DNA of 35,782 nt from an uncultured Pseudomonadota bacterium. GTDB lineage: Bacteria > Pseudomonadota > Gammaproteobacteria > Burkholderiales > Nitrosomonadaceae. The notes under the pieces were generated by a model that made no database searches, was not told where the DNA came from, and saw only the letters and a list, made by a program, of their open reading frames with translations. The translations under genes were made by a program, and so were the position numbers. Positions 16,286 to 23,811 of the stretch are shown here, piece after piece; positions within the stretch are counted from its first letter, which is position 1; the number at the start of each line of letters is the position of its first letter. The stretch lies in NCBI GenBank assembly GCA_903957805.1, contig CAJBQQ010000027.1, positions 1 through 35,782 on the forward strand, given 5' to 3'.

Positions 16286-17027
16286 AACCCTTGGCGCTGG
16301 TCCAGATCTCGTTCTACTGCACGGCTGGGCCATGCACAGCGATATCTGGGATGGTGTGCGTGATCAATTGGCTCGGCATTTTCGTCTGCATCTAGTCGAT
16401 TTGCCGGGTCATGGCGGCAGTGCATCATGCGAAACGGCTACGTTGCAATGCATGGTAGAAAAAGTTACAGAGGTGCTCCCCGATGACTGCACTGTTTGTG
16501 GTTGGTCATTAGGGGGTCAGGTATCTGTCGAGCTTGCATTGCAACTGCCTCAGCGTGTTAAGAAGCTGATGCTGGTCTCGACCACTCCCTGCTTTATTAA
16601 ACGTAAAGACTGGCAGTGGGGTATGGAGGAGGAGATGCTGCAACTCTTTATGAAGAACTTGAATCGCGATTATGTAACGACTCTGGATAGATTCCTCAGT
16701 CTACAGGTGAAAGGCAGTATCGATACCACGGCAGTCTTGGAAAAATTGAGAGCAAGCTTCTCTCATGATCGTAAGCTAAATGAAACTTCACTACAGGCGG
16801 GGCTGCAAATTTTACTGACGACGGATTTACGCAACAAAATAGAAAAAATTAGCCAGCCGGTCGTGCTGATGCATGGGGAGAACGACATCATCACCCATCC
16901 CTCTGCAGCAAGATGGATGCACCAGCAATTGCCAAGTTCGGAGCTGGTAATGGTGCCTAGCTGTGGGCATGCACCCTTCTTGTCACATCCAGATAAATTT
17001 ATAACAAAACTGATTCAGATGGCCTAA
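16269..17027 (+). CDS. bioH: Pimeloyl-[ACP] methyl ester carboxylesterase
   Basis: BioH removes the methyl group from pimeloyl-ACP methyl ester, ending the fatty-acid-like elongation of the pimelate chain. This alpha/beta hydrolase of 252 residues has the oxyanion region LLHGWAMHSDIWD, the nucleophile S80 in CGWSLGGQ, D206 in GENDIITHP and H234 in SCGHAPFLSHP, matching the E. coli triad (S82, D207, H235). The ATG at 16269 lies inside bioF in another frame. Its stop codon is immediately followed by the bioC ATG. Having bioH inside the operon, next to its partner bioC, is common in betaproteobacteria but not in E. coli. Confidence 0.93.
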   Translation: MSLHVKTLGAGPDLVLLHGWAMHSDIWDGVRDQLARHFRLHLVDLPGHGGSASCETATLQCMVEKVTEVLPDDCTVCGWSLGGQVSVELALQLPQRVKKLMLVSTTPCFIKRKDWQWGMEEEMLQLFMKNLNRDYVTTLDRFLSLQVKGSIDTTAVLEKLRASFSHDRKLNETSLQAGLQILLTTDLRNKIEKISQPVVLMHGENDIITHPSAARWMHQQLPSSELVMVPSCGHAPFLSHPDKFITKLIQMA

Positions 17028-17921
17028 ATGAATTACGACCATACCCTAGATAAGCATCAGTTACGACGATCTTTCGAGCGTGCAGCGCCGAGTTACGACG
17101 GTGCTGCAGTGCTGCAACGCGAGGTATGTGATCGGATGTTGGCGCGCCTTAGTTACATTAAGTACAGCCCAGATTTAATTTTGGATGCGGGTAGTGGTAC
17201 GGGTTATGGAAGTCGGAACCTGGCTACGCGATTCCCTGCAGCTAAAATTTTAGCGCTCGATATTGCCGTATCGATGCACCTTCAGGCACGTCCTCCGGTC
17301 CCATGGTGGAAATCATTCTCCTCTGCACATGGGAGGCAGACAATTTATACGTGCGGGGATATTGAATCATTACCGGTAAAGAGTGACTGCGCAGGATTAG
17401 TCTGGTCGAACCTGACATTGCAGTGGTGTAACGATATACGGCATACATTCTCAGAGGTTCGACGAGCGCTTCAGCCGGGAGGTCTTTTTATGTTTAGTAC
17501 CTTTGGGCCTGATACTCTGAAGGAGCTGCGTCAGTCCTTTCGTAGTGCAGATAATTACAGTCATATTAATCGATTCACTGATATGCACGATATTGGTGAC
17601 ATGCTGGTCCATAATGGTTTTGCGACGCCGGTCATGGATATGGAGTACATCACACTGACCTATGATGAGGTGATCAGTGTGATGAAGGATCTGAGAACTA
17701 TTGGGGCTCGTAATGTGACTGAGGGTAGGGCGCATGGGCTCACTGGGAGAGTCAGATGGCAGAAAATGATCGATCATTATGAGTCGCTAAGAGTCGATGG
17801 GAAGCTACCTGCCACCTTCGAAGTGATTTATGGTCATGCCTGGAAGCCGCTACCACGAAAAGAGATTGGTAAGATCATAACCAAGCATGTATCGACCGAT
17901 CAGTTTCCCCTGTCAGAGTAG
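17028..17921 (+). CDS. bioC: Malonyl-[ACP] O-methyltransferase
   Basis: BioC methylates the free carboxyl of malonyl-ACP, disguising it so that the fatty acid synthase can extend it to pimeloyl-ACP methyl ester. The 297-residue product has an N-terminal KHQLRRSFERAAPSYDGAAVLQ segment typical of BioC. The SAM-binding motif I is LDAGSGTGYGSRNLA (about 48-62), followed by DIESLPV, LVWSNLTLQWCND and FSTFGPDTLKELR. It is somewhat longer than E. coli BioC (about 250), partly through an insertion after motif I (around SMHLQARPPVPWWKSFSSAH). There is no gap after bioH, and bioD follows 4 bp later. Confidence 0.94.
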   Translation: MNYDHTLDKHQLRRSFERAAPSYDGAAVLQREVCDRMLARLSYIKYSPDLILDAGSGTGYGSRNLATRFPAAKILALDIAVSMHLQARPPVPWWKSFSSAHGRQTIYTCGDIESLPVKSDCAGLVWSNLTLQWCNDIRHTFSEVRRALQPGGLFMFSTFGPDTLKELRQSFRSADNYSHINRFTDMHDIGDMLVHNGFATPVMDMEYITLTYDEVISVMKDLRTIGARNVTEGRAHGLTGRVRWQKMIDHYESLRVDGKLPATFEVIYGHAWKPLPRKEIGKIITKHVSTDQFPLSE

Positions 17922-17925
17922 AGGA

Positions 17926-18621
17926 ATGTCGGTAGGTTATTTCATCACCGGAACCGATACCAGTGTAGGAAAAACACTTGTGAGCTGTACATTAATCCAT
18001 GCCTTTGCTGCGCGTGGGAAGGCTGTTGTAGGAATGAAGCCAGTGGCGGCAGGACGGGGTGATGAGGGAGAGTGGGCGGATGTAGAAATGCTCACCGCAT
18101 CCAGTAACGTTTCAGCGCCACGTAGTCTGATCAATCCGTATGCTTTGATTCAGCCGGTTGCGCCGCATATTGCTGCAAGAGAGATGGGGATCGAAATCGA
18201 TACCGCTGTGATCCTCGAGGCTTGTCGCGGGTTACAAGACATTGCTGAGATAGTAATCGTTGAGGGTATCGGTGGTTTTCGGGTCCCTCTCAATAATCGG
18301 CATGATGCTGGTGATATGGCGCGGTCAATGGGATTTCCAGTAATACTGGTAGTGGGGATGCGTCTGGGATGTTTAAACCATGCACTACTGACCGCAGAGG
18401 CTGTGCAATCGGTCGGCCTTCCACTCGCAGGATGGGTGGCTAATCAGATAGATCCACAGATGCTCGATTTCGATGAGAATGTACATGCACTGCAACAAAG
18501 ACTGCCCTGTCCTCTATTAGGCGTACTGCCATTTACACCGGGTGTAATGGCGCAAGAATTTACGAATCTGCTGGATATTAATAGTCTGCAGCAAGTCAAG
18601 GTCGGTACTCTCCAGCATTAA
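17926..18621 (+). CDS. bioD: ATP-dependent dethiobiotin synthetase
   Basis: BioD closes the ureido ring of dethiobiotin from 7,8-diaminopelargonate, CO2 and ATP. I start it at the ATG at 17926 (231 residues), giving the usual N terminus MSVGYFITGTDTSVGKT with the P-loop lysine K16. An earlier in-frame ATG at 17887 would overlap bioC and add 13 residues unlike the family. Other motifs are MKPVAAG, NPYALIQPVAPHIAA, VEGIGGFRVPL and VVGMRLGCLNHALLT. The GAGG element lies almost against the ATG, so expression is probably coupled to bioC. No bioA gene for the preceding step is found in the window. Confidence 0.96.
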   Translation: MSVGYFITGTDTSVGKTLVSCTLIHAFAARGKAVVGMKPVAAGRGDEGEWADVEMLTASSNVSAPRSLINPYALIQPVAPHIAAREMGIEIDTAVILEACRGLQDIAEIVIVEGIGGFRVPLNNRHDAGDMARSMGFPVILVVGMRLGCLNHALLTAEAVQSVGLPLAGWVANQIDPQMLDFDENVHALQQRLPCPLLGVLPFTPGVMAQEFTNLLDINSLQQVKVGTLQH

Positions 18622-18656
18622 GCCTAGGGTCATCTAGTCAGACTGACCAATCTGTT

Positions 18657-19340
18657 GTGAAATTAATTTCTGGAATTGAATTGTCTGGCGAAATTTCGGT
18701 CAAAGAGAAAGTGGTATTGATCCATGGTCTGTGGGTCAGTGGCTGGGCCATGACATTGCTCGGGAGGAATTTGCGTCGGTGTGGTTTTGATGTCGCCATC
18801 TTCTCTTATCCTTCCATGCATGATTCATTGTCACAAAATGCACTATCACTGTCGCGATTTGTTTCTGGTATTGCAGCGATTCGTATCCATCTTGTGGGTC
18901 ATAGCTTGGGAGGGCTCTTGGCATTGCAGATGCTGTCAGAACATCCAGAGCCACGGATTGGTCGCGTTATACTGATGGGGAGTCCTTACCATGCGAGTTA
19001 CGCGGCCATCAAGCTCGCACGCATTGCGCCGGGGCGATGGCTAATCGGATCTAGCATGAGACAGTGGCTAATGAGACGAGAAGAGGCCCCGTCCATTCAT
19101 CATCATGAGATCGGTTCAATTGCTGGGTGCATGAGTGTAGGAATCGGCAAACTGCTCGGAGGATTGCCGGCACCCAATGATGGCGTGGTAACCGTTGAGG
19201 AGACGAGGTTACCCATTGCAAGTGATTGGGTAGTCCTCAATATTAACCATGCTGGCATGCTGTTTTCTCGTAAGGTCGTGCGCCAGGTCTGTGCATTTTT
19301 AAGACAAGGGTATTTTCTGCATTCTTCGGAGTCGGAATGA
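18657..19340 (+). CDS. Alpha/beta hydrolase (lipase/esterase-like)
   Basis: The 227-residue protein is a compact alpha/beta hydrolase. It has the oxyanion segment VVLIHGLWVSGWAM (19-32), the nucleophile elbow LVGHSLGGLLAL with S83, an acidic residue in LPAPNDGVVTVEE and a final histidine in NINHAGMLFS, so the triad looks complete. It resembles the class of small bacterial lipases and acyl-esterases related to PGAP1. It has no signal peptide and is probably cytoplasmic. The start is a GTG at 18657, 35 bp after bioD; the next in-frame ATG would remove the oxyanion strand. It overlaps the following lipoprotein gene by 4 bp, so the pair is coupled and may read through from the biotin operon. The substrate is unknown, and a backup BioH-like esterase role is only a guess. 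Confidence 0.82.
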   Translation: MKLISGIELSGEISVKEKVVLIHGLWVSGWAMTLLGRNLRRCGFDVAIFSYPSMHDSLSQNALSLSRFVSGIAAIRIHLVGHSLGGLLALQMLSEHPEPRIGRVILMGSPYHASYAAIKLARIAPGRWLIGSSMRQWLMRREEAPSIHHHEIGSIAGCMSVGIGKLLGGLPAPNDGVVTVEETRLPIASDWVVLNINHAGMLFSRKVVRQVCAFLRQGYFLHSSESE

Positions 19341-20428
19341 GTTTACGATTCTCGCGTCATTTAAAGCTAGTTATTGCCGTGGGTCAGGCCATCCTATTGG
19401 GAAGCTGTGCCAATCTTCCCTATTATGCTCAGGCTGTGGATGGTCAGATTGAAATTCTGCGAATGGCTCAACCGATCACGACGATTATTGCGGATCCTAG
19501 TGCCGACCAGAAATTGAAGCGAGTCCTCGCTCGAGTGGTACTGATGAGAGAGTTTGCTAGCCGCGAGCTAAAGTTACCGGACAATCAGAGTTACACGAGC
19601 TATGCAGATCTAAAGCGTCCCTTTGTGGTCTGGAATGTATTCGCAGCTCCCGAACTTTCCAGCGAGCTTAAGAAGTGGTGCTTTGTGCAGGCCGGTTGCG
19701 TCAACTACAGGGGATTCTTCTCACAAGCGGAGGCAGAAAGCTATGCCGAGGAGATCAGAAATGAAGGCTACGATGTTCACGTGGGTGGGGTTCGCGCTTA
19801 CTCGACTCTCGGATGGTTCAATGATCCGGTACTGAATACCTTCATCGGCTATTCTGAAATGGAGCTTGCACGTCTGATATTTCATGAACTGACTCATCAG
19901 GTACTCTATCTCCCTGGAGACAGTGCTTTTAATGAATCTTTTGCCACCGTGGTCGAGCAAGAGGGTGTTGGTCGCTGGCTGGATAGCAACGGAGCGACTT
20001 CGCAGAGAGCTCTATTTAATGCTAGACAGGAGAGAGAAGCGATCTTTACTGAGATGGTGATGAACCATCGTAAGAGACTACAAGAACTGTTTGCTTCAGA
20101 TCTGGGTGATACGGAGAAACGGTTAGCGAAGGCACGTATTTTTGATGAGTTACGTGAAGAGTTTGCCCAACTAAAAGTCACTAAGTCTGAGTTCAGTAGC
20201 TATGACCGTTGGTTCGCACAGAACCTTAATAATGCGCTACTCGCGACGATCTCTACCTACACGCAACTGGTGCCCGCATTCCAAGCGATACTCGCTCAGA
20301 AGAATGGGGATATGGGTCTTTTTTTTGATGCTATCAAGGAGATCAGTAAATTACCCGAGTCGGAGCGGGCTACCGTGTTGCAGACGGCAGTTGAAAATCA
20401 TGAGCGGACCAATGTCGCTGAGCGCTAA
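19337..20428 (+). CDS. Lipoprotein putative aminopeptidase (PF10023-like zinc peptidase)
   Basis: The 363-residue protein has a lipoprotein signal with lipobox LGSC (C24), then a helical domain and a zinc-binding HELTH motif at 183-187, with further acidic residues in NESFATVVEQEGVGRW (199-214) that could supply the third ligand. The segments VVWNVFAAPELS, RAYSTLGWFNDPVLNTF and QVLYLPGDSAFNESFA match what I remember of the putative aminopeptidase family PF10023. It is probably anchored to the outer membrane, facing the periplasm. The ATG overlaps the hydrolase gene by 4 bp, with GGAG upstream. Activity in this family is assigned by similarity; the substrate is not known. Confidence 0.85.
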   Translation: MSLRFSRHLKLVIAVGQAILLGSCANLPYYAQAVDGQIEILRMAQPITTIIADPSADQKLKRVLARVVLMREFASRELKLPDNQSYTSYADLKRPFVVWNVFAAPELSSELKKWCFVQAGCVNYRGFFSQAEAESYAEEIRNEGYDVHVGGVRAYSTLGWFNDPVLNTFIGYSEMELARLIFHELTHQVLYLPGDSAFNESFATVVEQEGVGRWLDSNGATSQRALFNARQEREAIFTEMVMNHRKRLQELFASDLGDTEKRLAKARIFDELREEFAQLKVTKSEFSSYDRWFAQNLNNALLATISTYTQLVPAFQAILAQKNGDMGLFFDAIKEISKLPESERATVLQTAVENHERTNVAER

Positions 20429-20449
20429 TCCTTAGTTTTATCCGTTCTA

Positions 20450-21139
20450 CTACTCCGTCTTTCGACGGGCCACGATAACGCCATCCCTCGTTGGGTTGAT
20501 AAAGGCATCGAATTCTGGGTCTTCAAATATGAGTCGATTATGCTCAAGGATGGCCTCTGTCCAACCGGGGACGACATCAACATAGTCTTCGACTGCCACT
20601 CGTCCATGCCACAGAACATTGTCGGCGATATAAAGGCCGCCAGGACGAATCCGTTTTTTGGCCATATGCCAGACTTCCGGATAATCACCTTTATCCACGT
20701 CGTTGTAGCAGATATCAAACAAACCTTCAGTCCGGGAAAATATTTCTTGCGCAAACCCAACGTGGAAATTGACTCTGTCTAATAATCCTACTGATCCAAG
20801 ATACTGTTCTGACTTTATCTGATTAAGTGGGTCTCCATCACTACAGATTACTTGTCCCTCCGCCCCAACTGCTTTTGCAAACCAGTAGGCCGAATAACCA
20901 TATCCGCTACCAAACTCAAATACACGGCGGGCATTAATTGATTTTGCCATTGTCTCAAGAAAAATACCGACCAAACGGCCAACGATAGGAAAGTTATTCT
21001 CCTGCGCAATCCTCTCCATCTCTATCAGCACCGGATCATCCGTACGACACGATAATCCACGCATATAATCCTCAATGGCGGGATGTACTGGAATTAATAT
21101 GCTGGGATTTTGAATGGTTGGAGAGTTCAGGGTTGGCAT
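20450..21139 (-). CDS. Class I SAM-dependent O-methyltransferase (Methyltransf_3/COMT-like)
   Basis: The 229-residue protein belongs to the small cation-dependent O-methyltransferases. The SAM motif I is VFEFGSGYGYSAYWFA (about 73-88), followed by VICSDGD, the metal-binding region FDICYNDVDKGDYPEVW and RPGGLYIADNVLWHGRV. The expected acidic metal ligands appear at the two D residues of NDVDKGD and at DN in ADNVLW. The substrate, a catechol-like or other hydroxylated compound, cannot be predicted. It is convergent with the PF10023-like gene (21-bp gap) and divergent from the SDR gene. AGGAG lies 7 bases before the ATG. Confidence 0.87.
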   Translation of the reverse strand: MPTLNSPTIQNPSILIPVHPAIEDYMRGLSCRTDDPVLIEMERIAQENNFPIVGRLVGIFLETMAKSINARRVFEFGSGYGYSAYWFAKAVGAEGQVICSDGDPLNQIKSEQYLGSVGLLDRVNFHVGFAQEIFSRTEGLFDICYNDVDKGDYPEVWHMAKKRIRPGGLYIADNVLWHGRVAVEDYVDVVPGWTEAILEHNRLIFEDPEFDAFINPTRDGVIVARRKTE

Positions 21140-21181
21140 ATCTGGCTCCTATAAAGAATCACGTGATCTTCTGATTTTTCA

Positions 21182-21202
21182 CTGCTAAATTTAGCTTAGC
21201 AG
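21182..21202. promoter_or_regulatory. Nested palindromes in the divergent gap between methyltransferase and SDR genes
   Basis: GCTAAATTTAGC (21184-21195) is a perfect 12-bp palindrome. It overlaps a wider pair of arms, CTGCTAA (21182-21188) and TTAGCAG (21196-21202). The position 43 bp upstream of the methyltransferase start fits an operator for either divergent gene. This is by pattern only. Confidence 0.35.
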
Positions 21203-21240
21203 AATTGGGAGAGAGCATGTGGATGGAGTGTTTGCTACTT

Positions 21241-21256
21241 GATCGATGGATCGATG
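21241..21256 (+). repeat. Tandem duplicate of GATCGATG
   Basis: Two exact adjacent copies of GATCGATG (21241-21248 and 21249-21256) lie about 47 bp upstream of the SDR start. This could be chance or part of a regulatory site. Confidence 0.5.
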
Positions 21257-21303
21257 CTGTCTCTAAATAATTGAATCAATAACAAATGCATAAGGTGGGT
21301 AGT

Positions 21304-22119
21304 ATGAGTCTGAAGATTGCATTGGTTACAGGCGCATCCAGCGGTATCGGAAGGGCCACGGCTGAACTGCTTGCGGCAAATGACTACTACGTATTTGCTG
21401 TAGCACGGCGTATGGAGAAGCTTGAACCGATGAGTTGCGATCAAATCGAACCCATCCGTCTGGATGTTGTGGATGCAGAGGGCATCAGACTAGTCGTGGA
21501 GCACATCATCGCAACCAAGGGTCGGATTGATGTCCTAGTGAATAATGCTGCATATGGTCAACTGGGTGCAATTGAGTGTGTCTCAATGGAGGCTGCTCAT
21601 CAGCAGTTTGAGGTCAATGTCTTCGGATATGCGCGATTCATACAAGCAGTGCTGCCCCATATGCGTTATCAGAAGTCAGGTCGCATCATCAATATCACTT
21701 CGATTCTGGGTCGAGTACCAATCCCTGGTTTTGGTTGGTATGCCGCCTCTAAGCATGCAGTGGAAGCGCTGTCAGAGACTTTGCGGGGGGAGTTGATGGG
21801 GTCTGGAATTGACGTGGTGGTGATCGCCCCTGGACTGATCAAGACTGAGTTTGTCCCCAAGCAATTGGCACTACTGGAGACGATCTCACATCCACCGTTC
21901 TATCAGAAGATGCTGGCAGGTATTCGTATTCTGCTGGTTGATGAACCAAGATCACCCGGGCCTGACATGATCGCTCATGCGATTCTTGAGGCATCGACAG
22001 CAAGGCATCCACCGATACGACATGCCTTGCCAATCGATTCAAAGATGGCGATCATGGCCAGGTGGTTGATGGGGCCCCGTCTATTCTCCTGGGCAATCCG
22101 ATACCTGATGAAGATCTAA
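21304..22119 (+). CDS. Short-chain dehydrogenase/reductase (SDR family)
   Basis: The 271-residue product is a classical SDR. It has the cofactor motif VTGASSGIG (8-16), LDVVD, NNAAYG (80-85) and the catalytic set S133, Y146 and K150 in INITSILGRVPIPGFGWYAASKHA. I start it at the ATG at 21304, which has AAGGTGGG in the right place; an ATG at 21286 has no Shine-Dalgarno sequence. The ARR after the second strand (AVARRMEKL) suggests NADP(H) preference. The C-terminal part is hydrophobic and resembles SDRs that act on lipophilic substrates such as retinoids or fatty acids, but the substrate is not known. It converges on the lipoprotein gene after 44 bp. Confidence 0.9.
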   Translation: MSLKIALVTGASSGIGRATAELLAANDYYVFAVARRMEKLEPMSCDQIEPIRLDVVDAEGIRLVVEHIIATKGRIDVLVNNAAYGQLGAIECVSMEAAHQQFEVNVFGYARFIQAVLPHMRYQKSGRIINITSILGRVPIPGFGWYAASKHAVEALSETLRGELMGSGIDVVVIAPGLIKTEFVPKQLALLETISHPPFYQKMLAGIRILLVDEPRSPGPDMIAHAILEASTARHPPIRHALPIDSKMAIMARWLMGPRLFSWAIRYLMKI

Positions 22120-22155
22120 CAGGCTCTCAGAAAACCTGTTGCACTCTGCGTGCAA
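22119..22155. terminator. Tandem small hairpins between convergent genes, weak terminator candidate
   Basis: ACAGG (22119-22123) pairs with CCTGT (22135-22139), and TTGCAC (22139-22144) pairs with GTGCAA (22150-22155) around a 5-base loop. They fill the gap between the SDR stop and the lipoprotein stop. No T-tract is present, so termination here is uncertain. Confidence 0.25.
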
Positions 22156-22163
22156 TAGTCCTG

Positions 22164-23579
22164 CTACTTTGAAACTCGGTGAACGTTAAATGTAGTCTTA
22201 TTTTGTGTATTCACCGTTGCTGTATTGCCATCCGCGCTGATACTAAATGAGACTGCATTGTTTTCGGAAAATCCAGAGCAGCCATTTGTGTCATACGTGA
22301 ACCCTTTAACACTAAACCCCTTGCTGCTGGCATCATAAGTGTAGTTGGCATATTCGACACCTGGGGCACCGCAGCTCTTATGGCTATCACGGTCTAAATC
22401 GCCGATCGGGTCAAGCATCAAAAATTTCCCATTGGTAAAGAATAGATAGGTGGGTGTCTTGATTGCAGATGGATCAACCGCCCAAGCTCCAACGATACCC
22501 CTTGGGTCATTCTCCATTTTGGAGTAACGGCTCTCCTCTATCCGGGTCTTTAGAGGTTCTTTCTTATCCGTGACAGCCAGCGTCCCTCCACGTGTACCAG
22601 CATGGAATAATTCACTGAAGACACTGTGCTGCTTCCTCTCTCTCTGCACCGTTAGGATCTCTGTTGAGATCAAGTCCGAACCATCAGTACGGATACGCCA
22701 AGTGGGCTGTGGATGTGATAGCCCGGCCTTAATATTGGTATCAACCGTCGGCTTGACAGCGATCTTGAAGCCTCGGTTATCAAACTCTGAAAGGGTCGCA
22801 GTACCATACTCAACACCGGCCGTACTGGCCTTAGTGCCGCCACATATCCGGTTGGCATCGCAGAAGTCATCGGTTATGGCCTCACCTTGCAAATACTCGC
22901 CGGATGGTAAAGCTCGTAATACAAAGGCTGTTGAACCTTCCTGTCTAAACCAGATATTGGTACTAAGCGTCGCCATGCCTTGGGAGAGGAAGTGTGTCTG
23001 GGCTTGAGCGAGAGTTCTGACTGGGCCAGTAATGCCACCGGCCTCTCTCACCTTCTGTAGCTCAGCAGATGTTGAGAATGCGGCGGGATCGCCATCTAAA
23101 TTTATGGCAGCACTGACAGCAGATGCAGCACTGGCCGGAATGGAAATGCCATTTTCTGGATTACCATCCGAGTCGAGAGACTGCAATAAAATCAGCAGGT
23201 TTTGTAGTCGAGTGGGATTGTCTTCAGCTAGTTCCATGGGCGTTATGATAGAAGCACCCTTAACCTTGCCCAGAACTAGGCTACCGAGCTTGAACTCGAC
23301 TGTATCACCATGGTTATATTTGTAGATGCCCTGTCCATCAGTATTACCAGCAGCGCCAGAAGATGCCAGATAGGCTACACCAGAAACTGCTGCATCCATC
23401 AATACCCCGGTAGTGGGTGTGGATGCGGCCATATTTGAACTGGATTGCGGCTTGCTTGTTGTTTTAGCTGAATCTCCACCCGTGTCTTTCTTCTCTCCAT
23501 CACAGGCAGCAAGACCTAGAATCAGAACCAACGGAATTAAATAGACTCCATGCATATCCTGCCTCTTCTTAGATCTCAT
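22164..23579 (-). CDS. Large lipoprotein of unknown function
   Basis: The 471-residue protein starts with a lipoprotein signal whose lipobox is LAAC (C26), followed by a low-complexity Ser/Thr/Lys linker (to about 58). The region around 59-150 (DAAVSGVAYLASS, GQGIYKYNHGDTVEFKLGSLVLGK, LQNLLILLQSLDSDGNPENG) is a pattern found in many exported proteobacterial proteins: a small beta domain followed by a DxDGNPxNGI loop. The rest is beta-rich, with a C-terminal lipocalin-like look (GIVGAWAVDPS, TYLFFTNGKFLMLDP). Conserved Cys pairs (DFCDANRICGG; SCGAPG and NGCSGF) suggest disulfides. It is probably outer-membrane anchored. AAGGA lies 9 bases before the ATG at 23579; an ATG at 23555 also has a usable Shine-Dalgarno sequence and keeps the signal. 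I do not know its role. Confidence 0.75.
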   Translation of the reverse strand: MRSKKRQDMHGVYLIPLVLILGLAACDGEKKDTGGDSAKTTSKPQSSSNMAASTPTTGVLMDAAVSGVAYLASSGAAGNTDGQGIYKYNHGDTVEFKLGSLVLGKVKGASIITPMELAEDNPTRLQNLLILLQSLDSDGNPENGISIPASAASAVSAAINLDGDPAAFSTSAELQKVREAGGITGPVRTLAQAQTHFLSQGMATLSTNIWFRQEGSTAFVLRALPSGEYLQGEAITDDFCDANRICGGTKASTAGVEYGTATLSEFDNRGFKIAVKPTVDTNIKAGLSHPQPTWRIRTDGSDLISTEILTVQRERKQHSVFSELFHAGTRGGTLAVTDKKEPLKTRIEESRYSKMENDPRGIVGAWAVDPSAIKTPTYLFFTNGKFLMLDPIGDLDRDSHKSCGAPGVEYANYTYDASSKGFSVKGFTYDTNGCSGFSENNAVSFSISADGNTATVNTQNKTTFNVHRVSK

Positions 23580-23624
23580 TCAGACGATTCCTTCCAATTT
23601 AATTGTGGACCAGGCTATGACCCT

Positions 23625-23645
23625 AAAAAACAGATGACGGCATCT
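23625..23645 (-). terminator. Small rho-independent terminator candidate on the minus strand
   Basis: Read on the minus strand, AGATG and CATCT (plus coordinates 23641-23645 and 23632-23636) form a 5-bp stem with a 4-base loop. One G and then six Ts follow (23625-23630 on the plus strand is A6). It directly follows the stop codon of the small minus-strand frame that ends at 23647. The stem is short, so the strength is doubtful. Confidence 0.4.
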
Positions 23646-23646
23646 T

Positions 23647-23793
23647 CTACCCATCGACTGGATGCAGTTTGCCATAGGCATAGGGCAGATGTCGAGTCTG
23701 CCTGATTGTCTGTCCAATCTCGAGACCTAATAGGTAGAACGCTTGTGGTGCATCTTGATTGAGTGCAATATTGTGCCGCATTGCCGCCTTCAT
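23647..23793 (-). CDS. Possible small protein or gene remnant, unknown
   Basis: This is a 48-residue frame from the ATG at 23793, or longer if a GTG at 23811 is used; that codon sits back to back with the prpD start. The peptide includes ALNQDAPQAFYLLGLEIGQT, which looks like an ordinary protein helix rather than random translation, and its stop is followed at once by a hairpin with a T6 run. I do not recognise it. It lies in the 232-bp gap between the lipoprotein gene and prpD. It may be a real small gene, the 3' remnant of a lost gene, or chance. Confidence 0.3.
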   Translation of the reverse strand: MKAAMRHNIALNQDAPQAFYLLGLEIGQTIRQTRHLPYAYGKLHPVDG

Positions 23794-23811
23794 CAGCTTT
23801 ACCGCTTCCAC

